Positions 1-11,307 of a DNA stretch of 64,000 nt are shown here, one piece after another; position 1 is the first letter of the stretch, and each line of letters starts with the position of its first letter. The stretch comes from Neoceratodus forsteri (taxonomy: Eukaryota > Chordata > Ceratodontiformes > Ceratodontidae). The stretch spans positions 663,923,501 through 663,987,500 of the forward strand of contig CM057456.1 in assembly GCA_016271365.2 (NCBI GenBank). Reading direction: 5' to 3'. The translations under genes were made by a program, and so were the position numbers. The notes beneath the pieces were generated by a model that was given only the letters and a program-made list of their open reading frames with translations, ran no database searches and had not been told where the DNA came from.

Positions 1-265
1 GGTGTGCATTTGGGTCATCAGGCATAACGGCCATGCCATTTCACCACACCCCACCCTGCAGACACTGACAAGTGTCATGGTGTTCTTAGGGGTCTTTGGC
101 CCTTATGTGCACCCATTTCATTAGAAATACGGTGAGATGGGTGCGATATAGGAGAATGGGGTGAAGTTTGGGGCGAAGAGTCCAAGGCATACCTCGATGC
201 CTCTCAGTGACTGCAGGTGTGGAATGGTATGAGCATCACAGGCAAGAATCCCAAGTCACACCCTG
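1..265. repeat. Partial foldback MITE-like segment
   Basis: This segment shares words such as GGAGAATGGGGTGA and CCAAGGCA, in the same order, with the central part of the foldback elements at 29,352 and 52,288. It also reads partly as its own reverse complement. The outer inverted repeats are not visible, so it is a diverged or cut copy. No coding potential is seen. Confidence 0.4.
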
Positions 266-369
266 ATTCCTGTCATTCTCTATAGGGTTGGGTGATTTAG
301 TTGAAAAGCCTAATACCTCAGGCATTCGCTTGGTATTTTAACTCCAAATTTTCAACACGTTTGTTTTGT

Positions 370-1823
370 GACCCCACCTCATGAACAGGGGGAATATCAG
401 TTTAGTCGACAGCTGCTTATGCACAGTGACTATGGGATTTAGCACCACAGGTGCAAAAATATTCTGAACAGGCTGTAAAAAATGACAGCTGTACTCTTTC
501 ATGGGGAGGTGTAAAAATGGCTATGTTGCAAATGTGTAGTAAAAATATTTAAAAAAATGGTGAAGTCACGAGCGTACATAGAAACTGTGCAACGTACACC
601 CGTTATATAAGTAGGTTGGGGATATTTTATAGCAGATTGTCAACTCAGGCATTTTGGTGCCTCCGATCATGAACAGTGTCACTGTGATTTCTCTATCTCT
701 CCCGAACAATGATTTCCCACAGCAACCACACATCTCTGCACTGAAAGTGTGAAACACACCGCCATGTTGTGAAAAATGGCAGCTGTACTGTTCATAAGGA
801 AGTGTTGAAAATGCCACTAGTGAAAATCTGGACTGAAAATATTACAAAGTCATGAACTAACAAGGATGCGTGGAAACTGCACAATGCTCACTCGTAACAC
901 AGTCATTTTATGGACTTTTGTCACCAAATTTTCAGCATAGCCATTTTAAGACCTCTGCTCATGAACAGTGTAACTGTGATTTTCTTAATCTGTCCTAAAC
1001 ATTGCTTTCGCACACCAACAGCACCATTGTGCGCTACATGTGCGATACCACATTTTGGGTGACATATGAAAAATTGCAGCTGTACTGTTCATAAGGAAGT
1101 TTAATAAAATGGACATGTTGAAAATCTAGAGTGAAAATATTACATTTGCAAACTTACAAGCATGTATAGGAACTGTGCAATGCACGCTCGTAAAAGTAAT
1201 TTTTAGGCATTTTTTCACCAAGTTTTCAACATAGCCATTTTAAGACCTCTGCTCAAGAACAGTGTCACTGTGGTTTTGTTAATGTGTCCCATACATTGAG
1301 TTTGCACACCGACTGCGCCATTGTGCGCTACATGGAGGAAACACATTTTGGGCAGGATGTGAAAAATTACAGCTGTACTGCTCATAAGGAGGTGTGGAAA
1401 ATGGAAATGTTGGAAATCTGGGTGGAATCTTGAAAATCGCAAACCTCTGATGCGTGGAACTTCAGTACACGACATTAAATAAAACAGTCATTTTTAGGAA
1501 TTCTGTCACCAAATTTTCAACATTGCCATTTTAAGATCTCTGCTCATGAACAGTGACACTGTGATTTTCTTAATGTGTCCCATACACTGAGTTCGCACAA
1601 CGACTGCGCCATTCTGCGCTACAAGGGTGGAAACACATTTTGGGTGAGATGTGAAAATGATAGCTGTACTACTCATAAGGCAGTGTGGTGAAATGGCAAT
1701 GTTGAAAATCTGGAGTGAAAATATTGAAATTTCGCAAACTTACGAGCCTGCGTAGGAACTGCTCAATGCACACTCGTTAAACAGTCATTTTGAATTTGGA
1801 CCACCATGAGGTTTCGGCCTTCT
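370..1823. repeat. Tandem array, ~290-bp unit, five units
   Basis: The anchor TCATGAACAGTG (or close variants) recurs at 379, 667, 959, 1253, 1544 and, diverged, 1823. The spacings are 288, 292, 294, 291 and 279 bp. Each unit also carries an AGCTGTACTGTTCATAAGGA-like stretch that is a partial inverted complement of the anchor, and an AAATTTTCAACATAGCC stretch. Short open frames across the array are not coding. Related arrays are at 29,839 and 53,160. Confidence 0.85.
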
Positions 1824-1950
1824 CATGAATGATGTCACCGTCATGGTGGTATTCAGTTCCAGGGTGATTTCGCAGTCACTGCACAGTCACTGCGCCAAAT
1901 CACCCTTTGAGCCTGAATAACGCCATGACAGTGACATCATTCATGAGAAG
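1818..1950. repeat. Large hairpin ending the 290-bp array
   Basis: The left arm begins CTTCTCATGAATGATGTCAC and the right arm ends in its near-perfect reverse complement GTGACATCATTCATGAGAAG. Pairing continues inward through CATGGTGGTATTCAG / CTGAATAACGCCATG and GGTGATTT / AAATCACC. The loop contains CAGTCACTG repeats. The same final hairpin, diverged, closes the arrays near 30,450 and 53,790, so it is a structural part of the repeat. Confidence 0.8.
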
Positions 1951-2039
1951 GGTCCCAAAACCCCATGTTGAAAATTGGTGCAAAATTCCAAAATGCCTGA
2001 GATATGCAATAAGTTGAACCCTCCTATCTAGCCCATTAT

Positions 2040-2560
2040 AGCTTACCGCATTTCCTCAGTTCAAGGGTCGGCTTTGAAGAGTGCAGACGTGTTCCCCGTC
2101 CACCAAGATCGCCGCGCTGGAGTCTGGAGGTAAGTATGGGGTGATGGGGGGTGGGGTAGGCTGGGTGCGAGTGGGTGGGTGCAGGTTGTGGAGGGGTTCG
2201 GAGACGCGCGACGGGACTGATTTTGTTTTACAGGTTAAAAAAAAAAAAAGACTTTAGGGACGCTTGCCATGCTGGGGTGGGCTCCAGTGTGGCAAAAGGA
2301 CTTTGGAGGGCTTCAGCTGGCGGGGATTGGGCACCCCGTCGGCAAAAAAAATAAAAAAAAACATGGGATTGCTTGCCACGCTGGGGTGGGCCCAGCGTGG
2401 GCACAAGGACTTTGGGGAGGGGCGAGTTCAGCCGACGGGGATTAAGACCCCATCGCAATATGACGGATTGCCTCACTGGGGTGGGCTCCCAGCATGGCAT
2501 CAACTATTGGGAGGGAGGGGAGGGACAGACGGCAGATCAGCTGATGGGATTGGGCACCCT
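2040..2560. repeat. GC-rich ~100-bp tandem units following the 290-bp array
   Basis: Three related blocks begin near 2,262, 2,361 and 2,460. Each has a GCTTGCCACGCTGGGG-like core and a later GGGATTGGGCACCCCGTCGGC-like core, with A-rich joins. A related, more diverged set follows the second 290-bp array at 30,660-31,190, also beginning with GAGTGCAGAC. The two loci therefore share a composite order of parts. The open frames here (up to 127 codons) are repeat-derived. Confidence 0.65.
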
Positions 2561-3390
2561 GCCGGCTATACGCTGCATGCGGGGGGTGCGCACGCCTGGG
2601 GGGAGCTGCGCGTGAGCAGCTTCTTATCGCTGCTCACTCAAGCATAGCTCCCCCTTTCAACTGTATGCCACTGCATTTTGGAGTGTGTCATAGACAGCTC
2701 CAGAATGCATTGGCTTACCGGGGCCGCGCCTGCCAGCACCGTGCCTGAATTGGAGGAGGAGGTGACACACCTCCGAAATCTCCGATGAAGGCACTATGTT
2801 TCTTGCACATGCGTGCAAGCAAACGTAAAAATGTATCACTATTTGACCAAGTTAGTCATCACAGATGCAATGAGATTGTCTTTCTCAGGTACAACATACT
2901 CAGTAACTGCCTACAGGAAAATCTGTCCTATAGACATCTCCGATACAGGTACGCCATTGTTGGCTCAGTAGTGCTATGATATTTAGAAGCTGCTTGGCCT
3001 GATCCAAGCAATTACACTGTTTCTTACAAAGAATACTTACTGCATCTTTAGTACTGAAACACACTGAAGGTCTATGTATGTACATCAGCAGTACACCTTC
3101 ATCAGTAAGAGTGCATTTGATACTGGCAGTACGAATTTCACAGCATTGAACAGGCAATGCTTTTCCATACGTTTACATCAGCCTCTCTATCTTGAGTAAA
3201 CAGTTGCAGTAAATGTACTACTATGTAAATCACATACTAAATGTAACACTACTTTTATCTTGAGCATGCTAGTGTCTTGTAGTTAATTTATGTACTTCTC
3301 TTAATTAATGTATACTCACTAGTGTTAAAACCTTTCTACAACTGTCATCATGCACCTTCAGCATTTATATTGACTAACGGCACAGTACCA
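2561..3390. other. Unassigned stretch
   Basis: I see no convincing coding region or repeat family. Small open frames of 60-85 codons lack recognisable motifs. Confidence 0.3.
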
Positions 3391-3788
3391 GTTGTGGTGT
3401 GGTGTGGGCATCGGTAGGTAAGGCCATGCAACTACTAAGTGTGGTACGTTGTGTGCAGCTGCAATCAGGGATGTGTACATTTGGTGTACATGGCCTCAGT
3501 TTTGCTGTTGATCTCCACTGAGCATGCAGTACCTGGTCAGGTGGGTAGGGATGTCCCGTAGTACATTTAGACAATTGTTTGTTATTTCTGTCACCTGCTG
3601 CTGGATGTCTGTCATTGGTTGTATTGACTTGGTCCTCCCCCATACTTGCATGTGTGCGTGTGTGTCTGTGTGTGTGTGGTGCTGGGGAGGTGAATTCGGA
3701 GTTAGGGTTTTCAACCCTAACAGTGAATTTCCTCACTTTTGTCGCTGTGGAACAATCCTAACTAATGCATTAAACAGAGTTTTTTGCC

Positions 3789-3795
<7 letters not shown>
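3391..3795 (+). repeat. Solitary arm of the large foldback element
   Basis: This stretch matches the right arm of the 27,418-29,325 element at 28,926-29,325 in the same orientation. Shared landmarks, in order, are GGTAAGGCCAT, GTGTACATTTGG, CTCCACTGAGCATGCAGTAC, CACCTGCTGCTGG, a TG-rich tract, GTTAGGGTTTTCAACCCTAAC and the terminal CTAATGCATTAAACAG. It ends directly at a TA microsatellite. No partner arm was found. Confidence 0.75.

Positions 3796-3823
<28 letters not shown>
3792..3823. repeat. (TA)n microsatellite
   Basis: An uninterrupted TA run directly abuts the foldback arm. Other copies of this foldback family also end at TA runs, suggesting TA-rich targets. Confidence 0.95.
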
Positions 3824-3825
<2 letters not shown>

Positions 3826-4215
3826 GGTAGCATGGTAGTGCTACCATAGTTAGGGTTGAGGAGCCATTTTAAGGTTAAAGGGTAAGATTTTGCACCTTAA
3901 TAACTTTTCCACCATTAAACAGATTTGTCTGAAATTTGGTATGCACAATTGGGCATGGTAGATCTTGAGAATCTGCCAAATTTTGTACCAGTCGGATATA
4001 CAGGTGCGGAGTTATTAAGCAAAAACAAATTGCGCAATTACGCTTTTTTGGAATTTCTTTGCTCTCACCTACAGGTCGCAGGGTTTGTGAAATCGGTCTG
4101 AAAACTTCAGGAAACATGTGGCTGGGGTGCCCGATGTGCTTTTGAAGATTTTGTGAGAAAATATTAAACACTTCAAAAGTTATTCAAAAAACAAGTCCTC
4201 ATTATAAGTCAATTG
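3824..4215. repeat. Dispersed repeat with terminal hairpin
   Basis: The segment starts with a perfect 10-bp stem, TATGGTAGCA...TGCTACCATA, followed by GTTAGGGTTGAG and words such as TTAATAACTTTTCCACC and AAACAGATTTGTC. It is homologous, in reverse orientation, to 57,280-57,655, which begins with a different but also perfect 10-bp stem. No protein-coding signal is seen. Confidence 0.65.
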
Positions 4216-4570
4216 GAAAAGTTAACAAAAAGTTTGAAAGTGTCGCAAATGCAGTTTTTCACTTTTGCAAATGGCTCTTTTACTTTCGCAAATCTGCCAT
4301 TTTGTTTTCAGTTGGCGATCAGAAAAATGCTTGGCATTTAAATTTGGGACCCTCTAGTAACCTTATTCTTTCTGTTTTCACCTAGTCGGAGCCTCAGTAT
4401 GATAGCCATGTCTTTATTTTGGGGCAAAACACCCCAGAAATATGTTTTTCAAATTTCTGGAAGAAGTACTTTCTCAAAGTACTTTCGAACCTGCGACACT
4501 TTGGAATGAATTTGCGAAAGCTTTCACAAAGTTCAACAGTACTTTTCCAGACTTTGGCCAAAATGACAGG
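4215..4570. repeat. GAAAGTGTCGCAAA-type motif cluster
   Basis: Variants of TTTGAAAGTGTCGCAAA and its reverse complement (for example CGAACCTGCGACACTTTGG and GTACTTTCTCAAAGTACTTTC) recur at short irregular spacing. A larger cluster of the same words lies at 14,590-15,570. The function is unknown. Confidence 0.5.
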
Positions 4571-4729
4571 AGTTCTTTGTCACCCTGCTGCAAAAGAACC
4601 ATTTGGTCTTTGGGGCTGAAATTCGGAGGGGAGATAGCCAACATCTCAGAGATGTGCCTTTCACTGGTTTGGTGAAACAATGTTGCACAGCTGCCAAGCT
4701 ATGGTGCTCTGAAGTTGATGTTTTTTCCC

Positions 4730-4945
4730 ATAGACTAGCATGGTGGCGTATGCCGTGCCTTTCGGGGCTCATATCTCAAAAACGGTGTGAGATACAGATT
4801 TTTCATTGCTAGATGCATAGCCCTATGGGCTGTGAAATACAAAACGGTAGCCAGGAAAATAATGATTACTGTGAAATTTACATTTTTCTCTACGTCATAC
4901 AGTTGCTGAGATATTTCCAATTCATTATTTCCAATGCTTGTTTTA
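4730..4945. repeat. Dispersed repeat with CTCATATCTCAAAAACGG core
   Basis: The core CATATCTCAAAAACGGTGTGAGATACAGA is close to blocks at 32,420 and 32,620 and, inverted, at 52,960-53,060. The order of flanking words (CCATAG, GAGATATT) is also kept, so this is one repeat family. Nothing coding is seen. Confidence 0.5.
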
Positions 4946-5224
4946 ATCTTCCATTGCCATTACAATGCATACATTCTTTGTATACACTGTCTTTCTCTAT
5001 GTAGTTGTCCACCAAAAAGAGGGTATGCGGTTCTGCTACTGTTACACTTACTGTTTCAACTTGAGTTTATGTCCCCATTTGCTTTACAGTACCTGTCTAT
5101 GCCACCTTGTGCATTGCCCTTCCTGTTGTCATTTGTGCTTGCATTTACCTTACTGTTACCATTTCCATTTCCACCTTGTGTTTGTGTTGCTGTTCATGTT
5201 ACTATCTCACTACATATCACGTGG

Positions 5225-5610
5225 CCCCATGCTCCCACCGCTGCATTACATTCACTATTTCTTGTCCATGGCAGGAGTGTGGGGCCCAAAGGGACCCACA
5301 CTCCTGCTGCTGCATTACATTCACTATTTCTCATCCATGGCAGGAGCATGGGGCCCGAAGACCCCGTGCTTCTGCTGCTGCATTACAGTCACAATTTCTC
5401 ATCTGTGGTGGGAGTGCAGGGCCCTTCACACCTCTGCATTACATTCACTATTTCTCATTCATGGTGGGATCACAGGGCCTGAAGGCCCCACACTCCCGCT
5501 GCTGCATTACATTCACTATTTATCGTCTGTGGTGGGAGCGTGGGGCCTGAAGGGCCCCGCTATCCTGCCGCTGCATTACATTCACTATTTCTCATCATCA
5601 TTCTCAAAAA
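5225..5610. repeat. ~75-bp minisatellite, five to six units
   Basis: The block GCTGCATTACATTCACTATTT recurs about every 60-80 bp, alternating with a GGAGTGTGGGGCCCAAAGGG-like block whose GGGCCC palindrome varies between units. Three overlapping open frames (147-228 codons) cross it in different frames, as expected for a repeat rather than a gene. Related GGGCCC blocks occur at 35,745-35,830 and 52,780-52,885. Confidence 0.8.
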
Positions 5611-5639
5611 AAGGGAAATTAGAGGTAAAAATCTGCCAC

Positions 5640-7990
5640 ACTATGTCCTGAGTGGATAGCCACAGCAAAAATAAGGTGATGGACATGAATGGTGCACCTC
5701 TGTAACTCTAGTGATACACAGGTTTGTAGAGTTTGGAGTTCTGAGGCTGGGATTTCCCCTTCCCCCACCACAATAGCTACTGCATCCTGAGTGGAGAGCC
5801 ACAGTTAAACAATGGGCATGGATATTTACAGTAGACCTCCTTGATGGCAGGTAGACTCTAGTTACCTGATTAATGACTTGCACAGTCTCAGGCATGCAAT
5901 GCTCCCTGCCACAGTGATAAATAGAAAGAATGTAGCAATGAACATCATGCAGCATGCTTAAATGCAGTACTGCAACAACACCAGCATACATAGTATCACT
6001 GTTGCATTATGACAAAAGAAATGCAGAACACAGGTAGATAAGGCTTAATAAGATTTATTGCCCAATTAATAATTGTGAGAAGGCCACATTAAAATTCAAA
6101 TTGGTGCACAAAAATCAGTCTCACAAAACAATCACATAAATGTTTTTCACTGTTGCTTGAAATACATGTCAAGCAGTTTCACAGACAGTTAATCTGTGAC
6201 AAGAAGGGTAGGCATAATATGACCCTCTGAACACGGTTTACACATGTGAAACAGTAATGATGTTGTTGTTATTGTGTGACTGATAGTGAGAATGTTCCTG
6301 GGCTGGGTGAAAAACCAGATGTGCCTTATTAACTCATAGCAGCATACACAGGCTATGGTTTACTAAGAAAATATATATCTGAAACTAAGAGTTAAACATT
6401 TAATGTTAATGTATTCTATGTGTAGATATATGAATAAATACACACATAGATGTACATGTCAAGTCGTACTGCAATATTACTGCATTTAGAAAATTCCCAC
6501 CCGACCCCTCAATAGAGGCGATCAGAGAATATTATTAGGAACAAAAAAATGCTCAGTTGTCATCAGTAAAAGTGTCTGATGTACAGTTTTCTACTGTTGT
6601 TAGCATACATCAAGATAAGTTTGAACACAAAGATTTCTGATACTATATTCTAACAGTATTATATACATCACTGTAAATGTTCAAAGAATAGTTACATAGG
6701 TGTAGAACTAGTTAACTGCCTACATCTGTTACATATTTTACTTACATGAAAGAAATTTGTTACTGAATACTATTAATATAACATTTAACGATATGATAAG
6801 CAAACACTTTGGGCACTAAATGATAAAGATATCTTCAATGTAACACGTAAGCTTGTTATTAATGATGGGATATGACATGACAGAACATTACATATGTGAA
6901 ACTGCATAATATCTCATGCTAACAAATATAAGTATACTACTTGTTACTCTTTTTGAGTCTACAACTGTTTACAAGAAAATTAGTACTTATTATGCTATCA
7001 ATCAACGTATATGTTAGTTAATGCTATTAGTGTTTACAACAGAGTACTAAATACTTCCCAAAAATGTATTAAACATTATATATATATATATATAAACACA
7101 CAATCTAGATGCACGACGATGAAACAGTCATAGTAATGCACTGTTGCAAAACAGCAGTTTAGATATTTGTTCGAGATGCAAGCGTAAGAAGAAAAAAATG
7201 AATACAGAGCACACATCATAGTTTTCAACATGTGACAGAGTGCTGTAAATCTTTAGTAAAAGATATGATACATAGTAGTGTAAATACACATGGACAAACA
7301 TTGTACCTTAGTACAATCACGCATGTGCAAATGTGCCAAGTGTGATTTCTCATGTCTGCATGTAACACACTCATAATAAAAGACTATGACAGAAGAATTT
7401 GACTAGGTAGGAATACCCTGTATCTCTTCTGACATGCAGGAGTCTTTGTTAGACATGTTATTGTGGTTTCTCAAGTGACTGTGAAGACAGCTGGCGCTGA
7501 ATAAAGACCACTGCAACTATTTTCACTGCGTCACTGACAAACGCAACAATCTTAAAGTCACAGTGAGTCTGGATATGCAACAGAGCCATGTAATATATGT
7601 CCTGTGTAGTCACAACTGTGCACTTGCTAATAAGAAATGATAGTGTGACAGAACTCACTCTGTAAGAAAAAATATGGACAGGACAATGAAGGAATTTCAC
7701 ATGTTGTGTTACTATTCCTCTGACACGTTAAGATTTTCATAATTCTTCAGTAGCAGAACATATGCATTTTTTAAGTGTCACGGCAGTCTCTGTTTGAAAC
7801 AGCTTGTTGAGTCATTGCACTTGACCCATCCAGTTCTGTACCTCAACAAACAAGTGTAATGTCTAGAATGTACAGATTGGCCATAGTGTTAGATCATAGC
7901 ATGAGTGTCAGACACTGCTTGGTTAAATACTACTCTACCAGCTGTGAAATCAGTGATGGGTGTGTCAACTCTGAGCCCATTGGAGTTAAA
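5640..7990. other. Unassigned AT-rich stretch
   Basis: At 5,770-5,850 there is an ACTGCATCCTGAGTGGAGAGCC block resembling the arms of the large foldback element (27,690). The rest is AT-rich, with a short TA run at 7,077-7,095 and no convincing gene. It may hold the 3' terminal region of the adjacent minus-strand Helitron, but I could not place its end. Confidence 0.35.
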
Positions 7991-8001
7991 TCTATGCAAT
8001 A

Positions 8002-8813
8002 CTAGCATAATATATTGAGATGAGTCCTAAGACGTATGGACTGAGTACATGTACCTCCACACCTCACACACAGGTGACCACTTACAGCATTAGTAAACAG
8101 CTGTTGAAACTTCACAGCTTTACTCTGAGGCACAGAGAAACCCAAAGCATATCTTCTGTTGTTTGTCATTCTGAATGACCACATGACAGACATACGTACT
8201 TGGTTACATATGACACAGTAAAATAGTAACACATAAAAGTCCCCTCTTCATCCAGGCTGTTTATGATAGCCATCATAAACTTGGTAGCGTCCTGTTGCAT
8301 GTTTTCAGCAAACGTACTGCATCCATCATACGTGCCCAGCACTTGGTGCAGAGGTGTTAGTGACTGTTCATTGTTAGACTTATCAGAAGCCATTTGGACA
8401 ACCTGCTTCAACTCCTTCGATAGTGCACTGTCTTGTGAAGCAGATATTGCCTCAACAAAGTGTGGCATGTATAGAAAGAGCTGCATTGCTGCATTAGCAT
8501 AGCAGTTTACTCTAGCACTATTGTCAAACTCAGGCGCAACATCCATTCCAACTGACTTCTGAACAACGGCTGGCTCCACATCTCTATTTGACATTGTGAC
8601 CTTCTTAGAACTCTGAACAGTTCCATCAGTTGCACAAGCTTGTTTTCTTTTGTTGCCAGCTGTAGATGTAACTGAAGGATGTGAGGCAACCATATATGTT
8701 GGCAGTGGTATTAAAGACATCTGTGGCTGGTATAGAGTACGTAATCTGTTGTACTCAACAATACAGCGCTTGTCAGCATGTATCTTCTGAGGTGCGACAG
8801 TTATGATGTGCAA
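8002..8813 (-). pseudogene. USP-like cysteine peptidase domain at Helitron C-terminus
   Basis: Downstream of the helicase, the frame shows FDNSARVNCYANAAMQ, which resembles the Cys box of ubiquitin-specific proteases (family C19), where N-x-x-N-C-Y-x-N-A-x-x-Q carries the nucleophile. About 80 residues later QQDATKFMMAIINSLDEE matches the conserved QQDAxEF helix of the same family. CLSCG and, after a frameshift near 8,165, CVRCGG resemble its paired zinc-binding CxxC. The catalytic His box was not found in what remains. Helitrons and Helentrons are known to carry cysteine-protease (OTU) domains; the USP reading is my motif-based inference. Confidence 0.55.
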
Positions 8814-9248
8814 CCCAGAAAGACTACGTATGCGTGAAAGCGTTACCTAGCTCATGCCATCTTTGAAAATGTCTGTCCCTATGTCCACCATAGCTGAATC
8901 CAAACCCAAGCCTTGAGACTTGTGAATGGAAACAGCATATGCAACACATACTGGGAACTGTTTTCTGTTCACATAGTTAGCCTTCAATACCTGGAATTTA
9001 ACACAGGTACGATCAATCTGTACAAGATGTTCCATGTTGTCAAAGTGGACAACAAGTGTCTCGATAAATGTCTTTTGAACATTGTAAACAAAGTCAATGA
9101 TGTTACCCATGGCACCATTCACTGTGCCATGCTCCACATCAAGATCGCGGCATAGCATGACACGTGCATTCTTACAAACTGTAAGTACAGCTTCTAGGCC
9201 AGCTGTGCGTGAAACATCTGACTTCAGTTCAGACAGCCGTTCAGTCAT
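8790..9248 (-). pseudogene. PIF1-type helicase, C-terminal motifs
   Basis: The frame contains CVAYAVSIHKSQGLGLD, the Q-G-containing late helicase motif of PIF1/RecD-like enzymes, then a TAG at 8,847-8,849, then VTLSRIRSLSGLHII in the same frame, which is the final V-A-L-S-R-x-R motif. The TAG replaces the residue that is usually tyrosine before V-A-L-S-R. The helicase therefore continues across one nonsense codon into the USP-like domain. Confidence 0.8.
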
Positions 9249-9576
9249 CTTCGCTACCAGCTTTCAACTTAAAATGACACCATCTACTGTGTCAACAGCA
9301 TGCAGTGTAAGAATAGCTTGATTTTCTCCCTGCAACATGACATTGTTGAACTCAGAGCATTTCTTTAATTGTGGCATGAGACACACAATGCATGTACCCA
9401 TGGAACACACATCACTGAAAACATCTCATGCAGTTTCTATGGATGTAGTCTCCATTCTGATTCTTTGCCCATTTAACATTGCAACATGTTCTGGTGACAG
9501 AGAACCTGTACGAGCTTGATCCAACAGTGCCTTGTAAATCATGTACAGCTAAACATAGGTAAATAACTCCCACAGG
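9249..9576 (-). pseudogene. PIF1 helicase middle segment, frameshifted
   Basis: The helicase reading resumes here in a different frame. Fragments such as ALLDQARTGSLSPEHVAML and GENQAILTLHAVDTVDG can be read, interrupted by several stops. The segment lies between the ATPase motifs and the C-terminal helicase motifs, where PIF1-type Helitron helicases have a variable region. Confidence 0.6.
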
Positions 9577-10116
9577 TTAAAACCTCCAATGCACCCAAGT
9601 GTGTTCTTGGCCTGCTTCACAGTCAGCAGCTGAAAAAACATATTCAGCATTCACAGGTGCAAGCTGTAAATGGTCTCCAAATACAACAACGTTTTTTCCA
9701 CCGAATGCATCTCCCAAGTCAGCCCCCAAGATCTCCTGTAGACATAGATTTATACAGGCAAGCATCAAATTGGAGACCATACTAATCTCATCAATGGTGA
9801 GAAACTTCATCTTAGTAAACATTGAGCGAAACTGAGATGTGACCTCAAACAACAGTTTCCGATACTCTCCTGCTTTGCCATGCACCACTGGCAACATGAA
9901 CAGACAGTGTAAAGTAACGCCACCAATGTTGTCTGCTGCCAATCCAGTGGGAGCACTCACAGCAACAGACATCGCTGATCCTGTCAAGCTCCGTATTTCA
10001 GCTGTGATGGTCTCAATAAGGAAACTCTTCCCTGTACCAGCTGACCCACTAACAAACATCAGCAGTGGTTTGTAGTCAAGACAGTCACATTTCTTCTCTT
10101 CATGCAGTATCCCATG
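9577..10116 (-). pseudogene. PIF1-type helicase, ATPase core
   Basis: The frame begins around MFVSGSAGTGKSFLIETI, a clear Walker A loop (GxxGxGKS). It continues through SAPTGLAA (motif Ia), LTIDEISM (Walker B) and VVFGDHLQLAPV (motif III; usually GDxxQLxPV). In a Helitron this helicase unwinds the displaced strand during rolling-circle transposition. Upstream, HEEKKCDCLDYKPLL joins in frame to the preceding segment across a TAG at 10,117-10,119, so the ATP-binding site itself is intact. Confidence 0.85.
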
Positions 10117-10608
10117 CTAGACAGCGTCAGTTACCTCAGAGTGAACCACATGCTGCTGCTCATTGAGTCTCTCTCTCAACTCAGCTGGATCAGCACCGCA
10201 GTACGTGCCATTTTCCAAGGCACTCTCCACTTCCGACATTAGTACTTCTGGGGCATTCAGAGGCAAAGGTTCCCCAAGGATACCTTGTCCTTCTAGATCA
10301 AGATTGTCCTGTAAGCTAACAGGAGTATCCTCCTCAAGTAGCTTTTGTGCCTTTTCAAGCTGCCCTTTCTCAGTATCTAGTCTCTGTATGAATATCTCTG
10401 AGTATTCACTTTTGAATGTCTCATAACTGTGATTAAACTCTTCCTCAAATATTTCACAGCCACCTTTCAATTCACCCTCATTCCTCCAGGGCCTAAATAG
10501 GAACAGAAGAGCAAAGTAGTAATGCTCTGTGCTCTCAGATGTGCCTAGATGTAACTTACAATGGTCAATGAGCCAAGGTTTCTGTCTCTTAACAAAACAT
10601 CCATCCAC
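10117..10608 (-). pseudogene. Helitron linker between Rep and helicase
   Basis: The segment reads KRQKPWLIDHCKLHLGTSE...YYFALLFLFRPWRNEGEL, typical of the stretch after the Rep domain in Helitron proteins. An acidic region rich in Glu follows (about residues 55-160). It is joined in frame upstream across a TGA at 10,669-10,671 and downstream across a TAG at 10,117. Confidence 0.7.
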
Positions 10609-10668
10609 TGCTTTGACCTTGTAAATGTTGTGTGTACAATCAGGTGAGACATCTGTCTTGTAGTCATA

Positions 10669-11307
10669 TCACTTAGCCACCTGAAATAGACACATATCAT
10701 CCATATCTTCATGTCTACGGGGGTAGTATGTGTCTATCAGGTTATTCTTCAAGATATGTCTTGAAGATGGCTTATTGACAGCCAGTTCCTCAAACTCAGC
10801 TTGAGGAATAAGTACACGTTTGCACTTCTCTTTGTAGTTAATGCTGAGAAAGCGGACAGCATTAGACTTGCCGTACAAATGTGTGCCAATCACGCGATCA
10901 CCAGCCTCATAAGAACCACATTCTCTGTGTGAGAGAGTCTTTAGGACCAGTGACCACAACTGAGATGTCAGGATCTTGCTTGAGCTAGCAATGTCTTCCC
11001 AAAGATCTTGCAAGCTAGTCTGCTCATGTTTAGTTATGTACGAAGTGACGTACTGTACCAGAGCTAACGAGTTGCCAGCCACAAACTGAACATCCATGTT
11101 TGCTTGCCACATAAGGAGAAGAGTAGGGTTGTAGTCATTGATGTACACCTGTTTCTCATCTCTGAGTAACTCATATACCCTCTTGGTTGATTTTGCCTTC
11201 AAGTGGTATTGCATTGCTGAAAACAGATCATTCATGCAACCATCCTGACAGACATGCCTAGGAAATCTGAAACAACATCGTGTGTACCAATCAGATTTAT
11301 TCTTCAC
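10669..11307 (-). pseudogene. Helitron Rep, C-terminal part with two-tyrosine motif
   Basis: CCFRFPR, DYNPTLLLMWQANMDVQFV and ALVQYVTSYITKHEQ follow in order, as in Helitron_like_N proteins. The Y-x-x-x-Y-x-x-K stretch is the expected position of the catalytic tyrosines that nick DNA and stay covalently attached. The frame ends at a TGA at 10,669, but the protein continues in the same frame. Confidence 0.8.

Noticed and set aside
4934..5651. Overlapping 147-228-codon frames as membrane-like proteins
   Set aside because: They translate a minisatellite in three frames; the periodicity is at DNA level.
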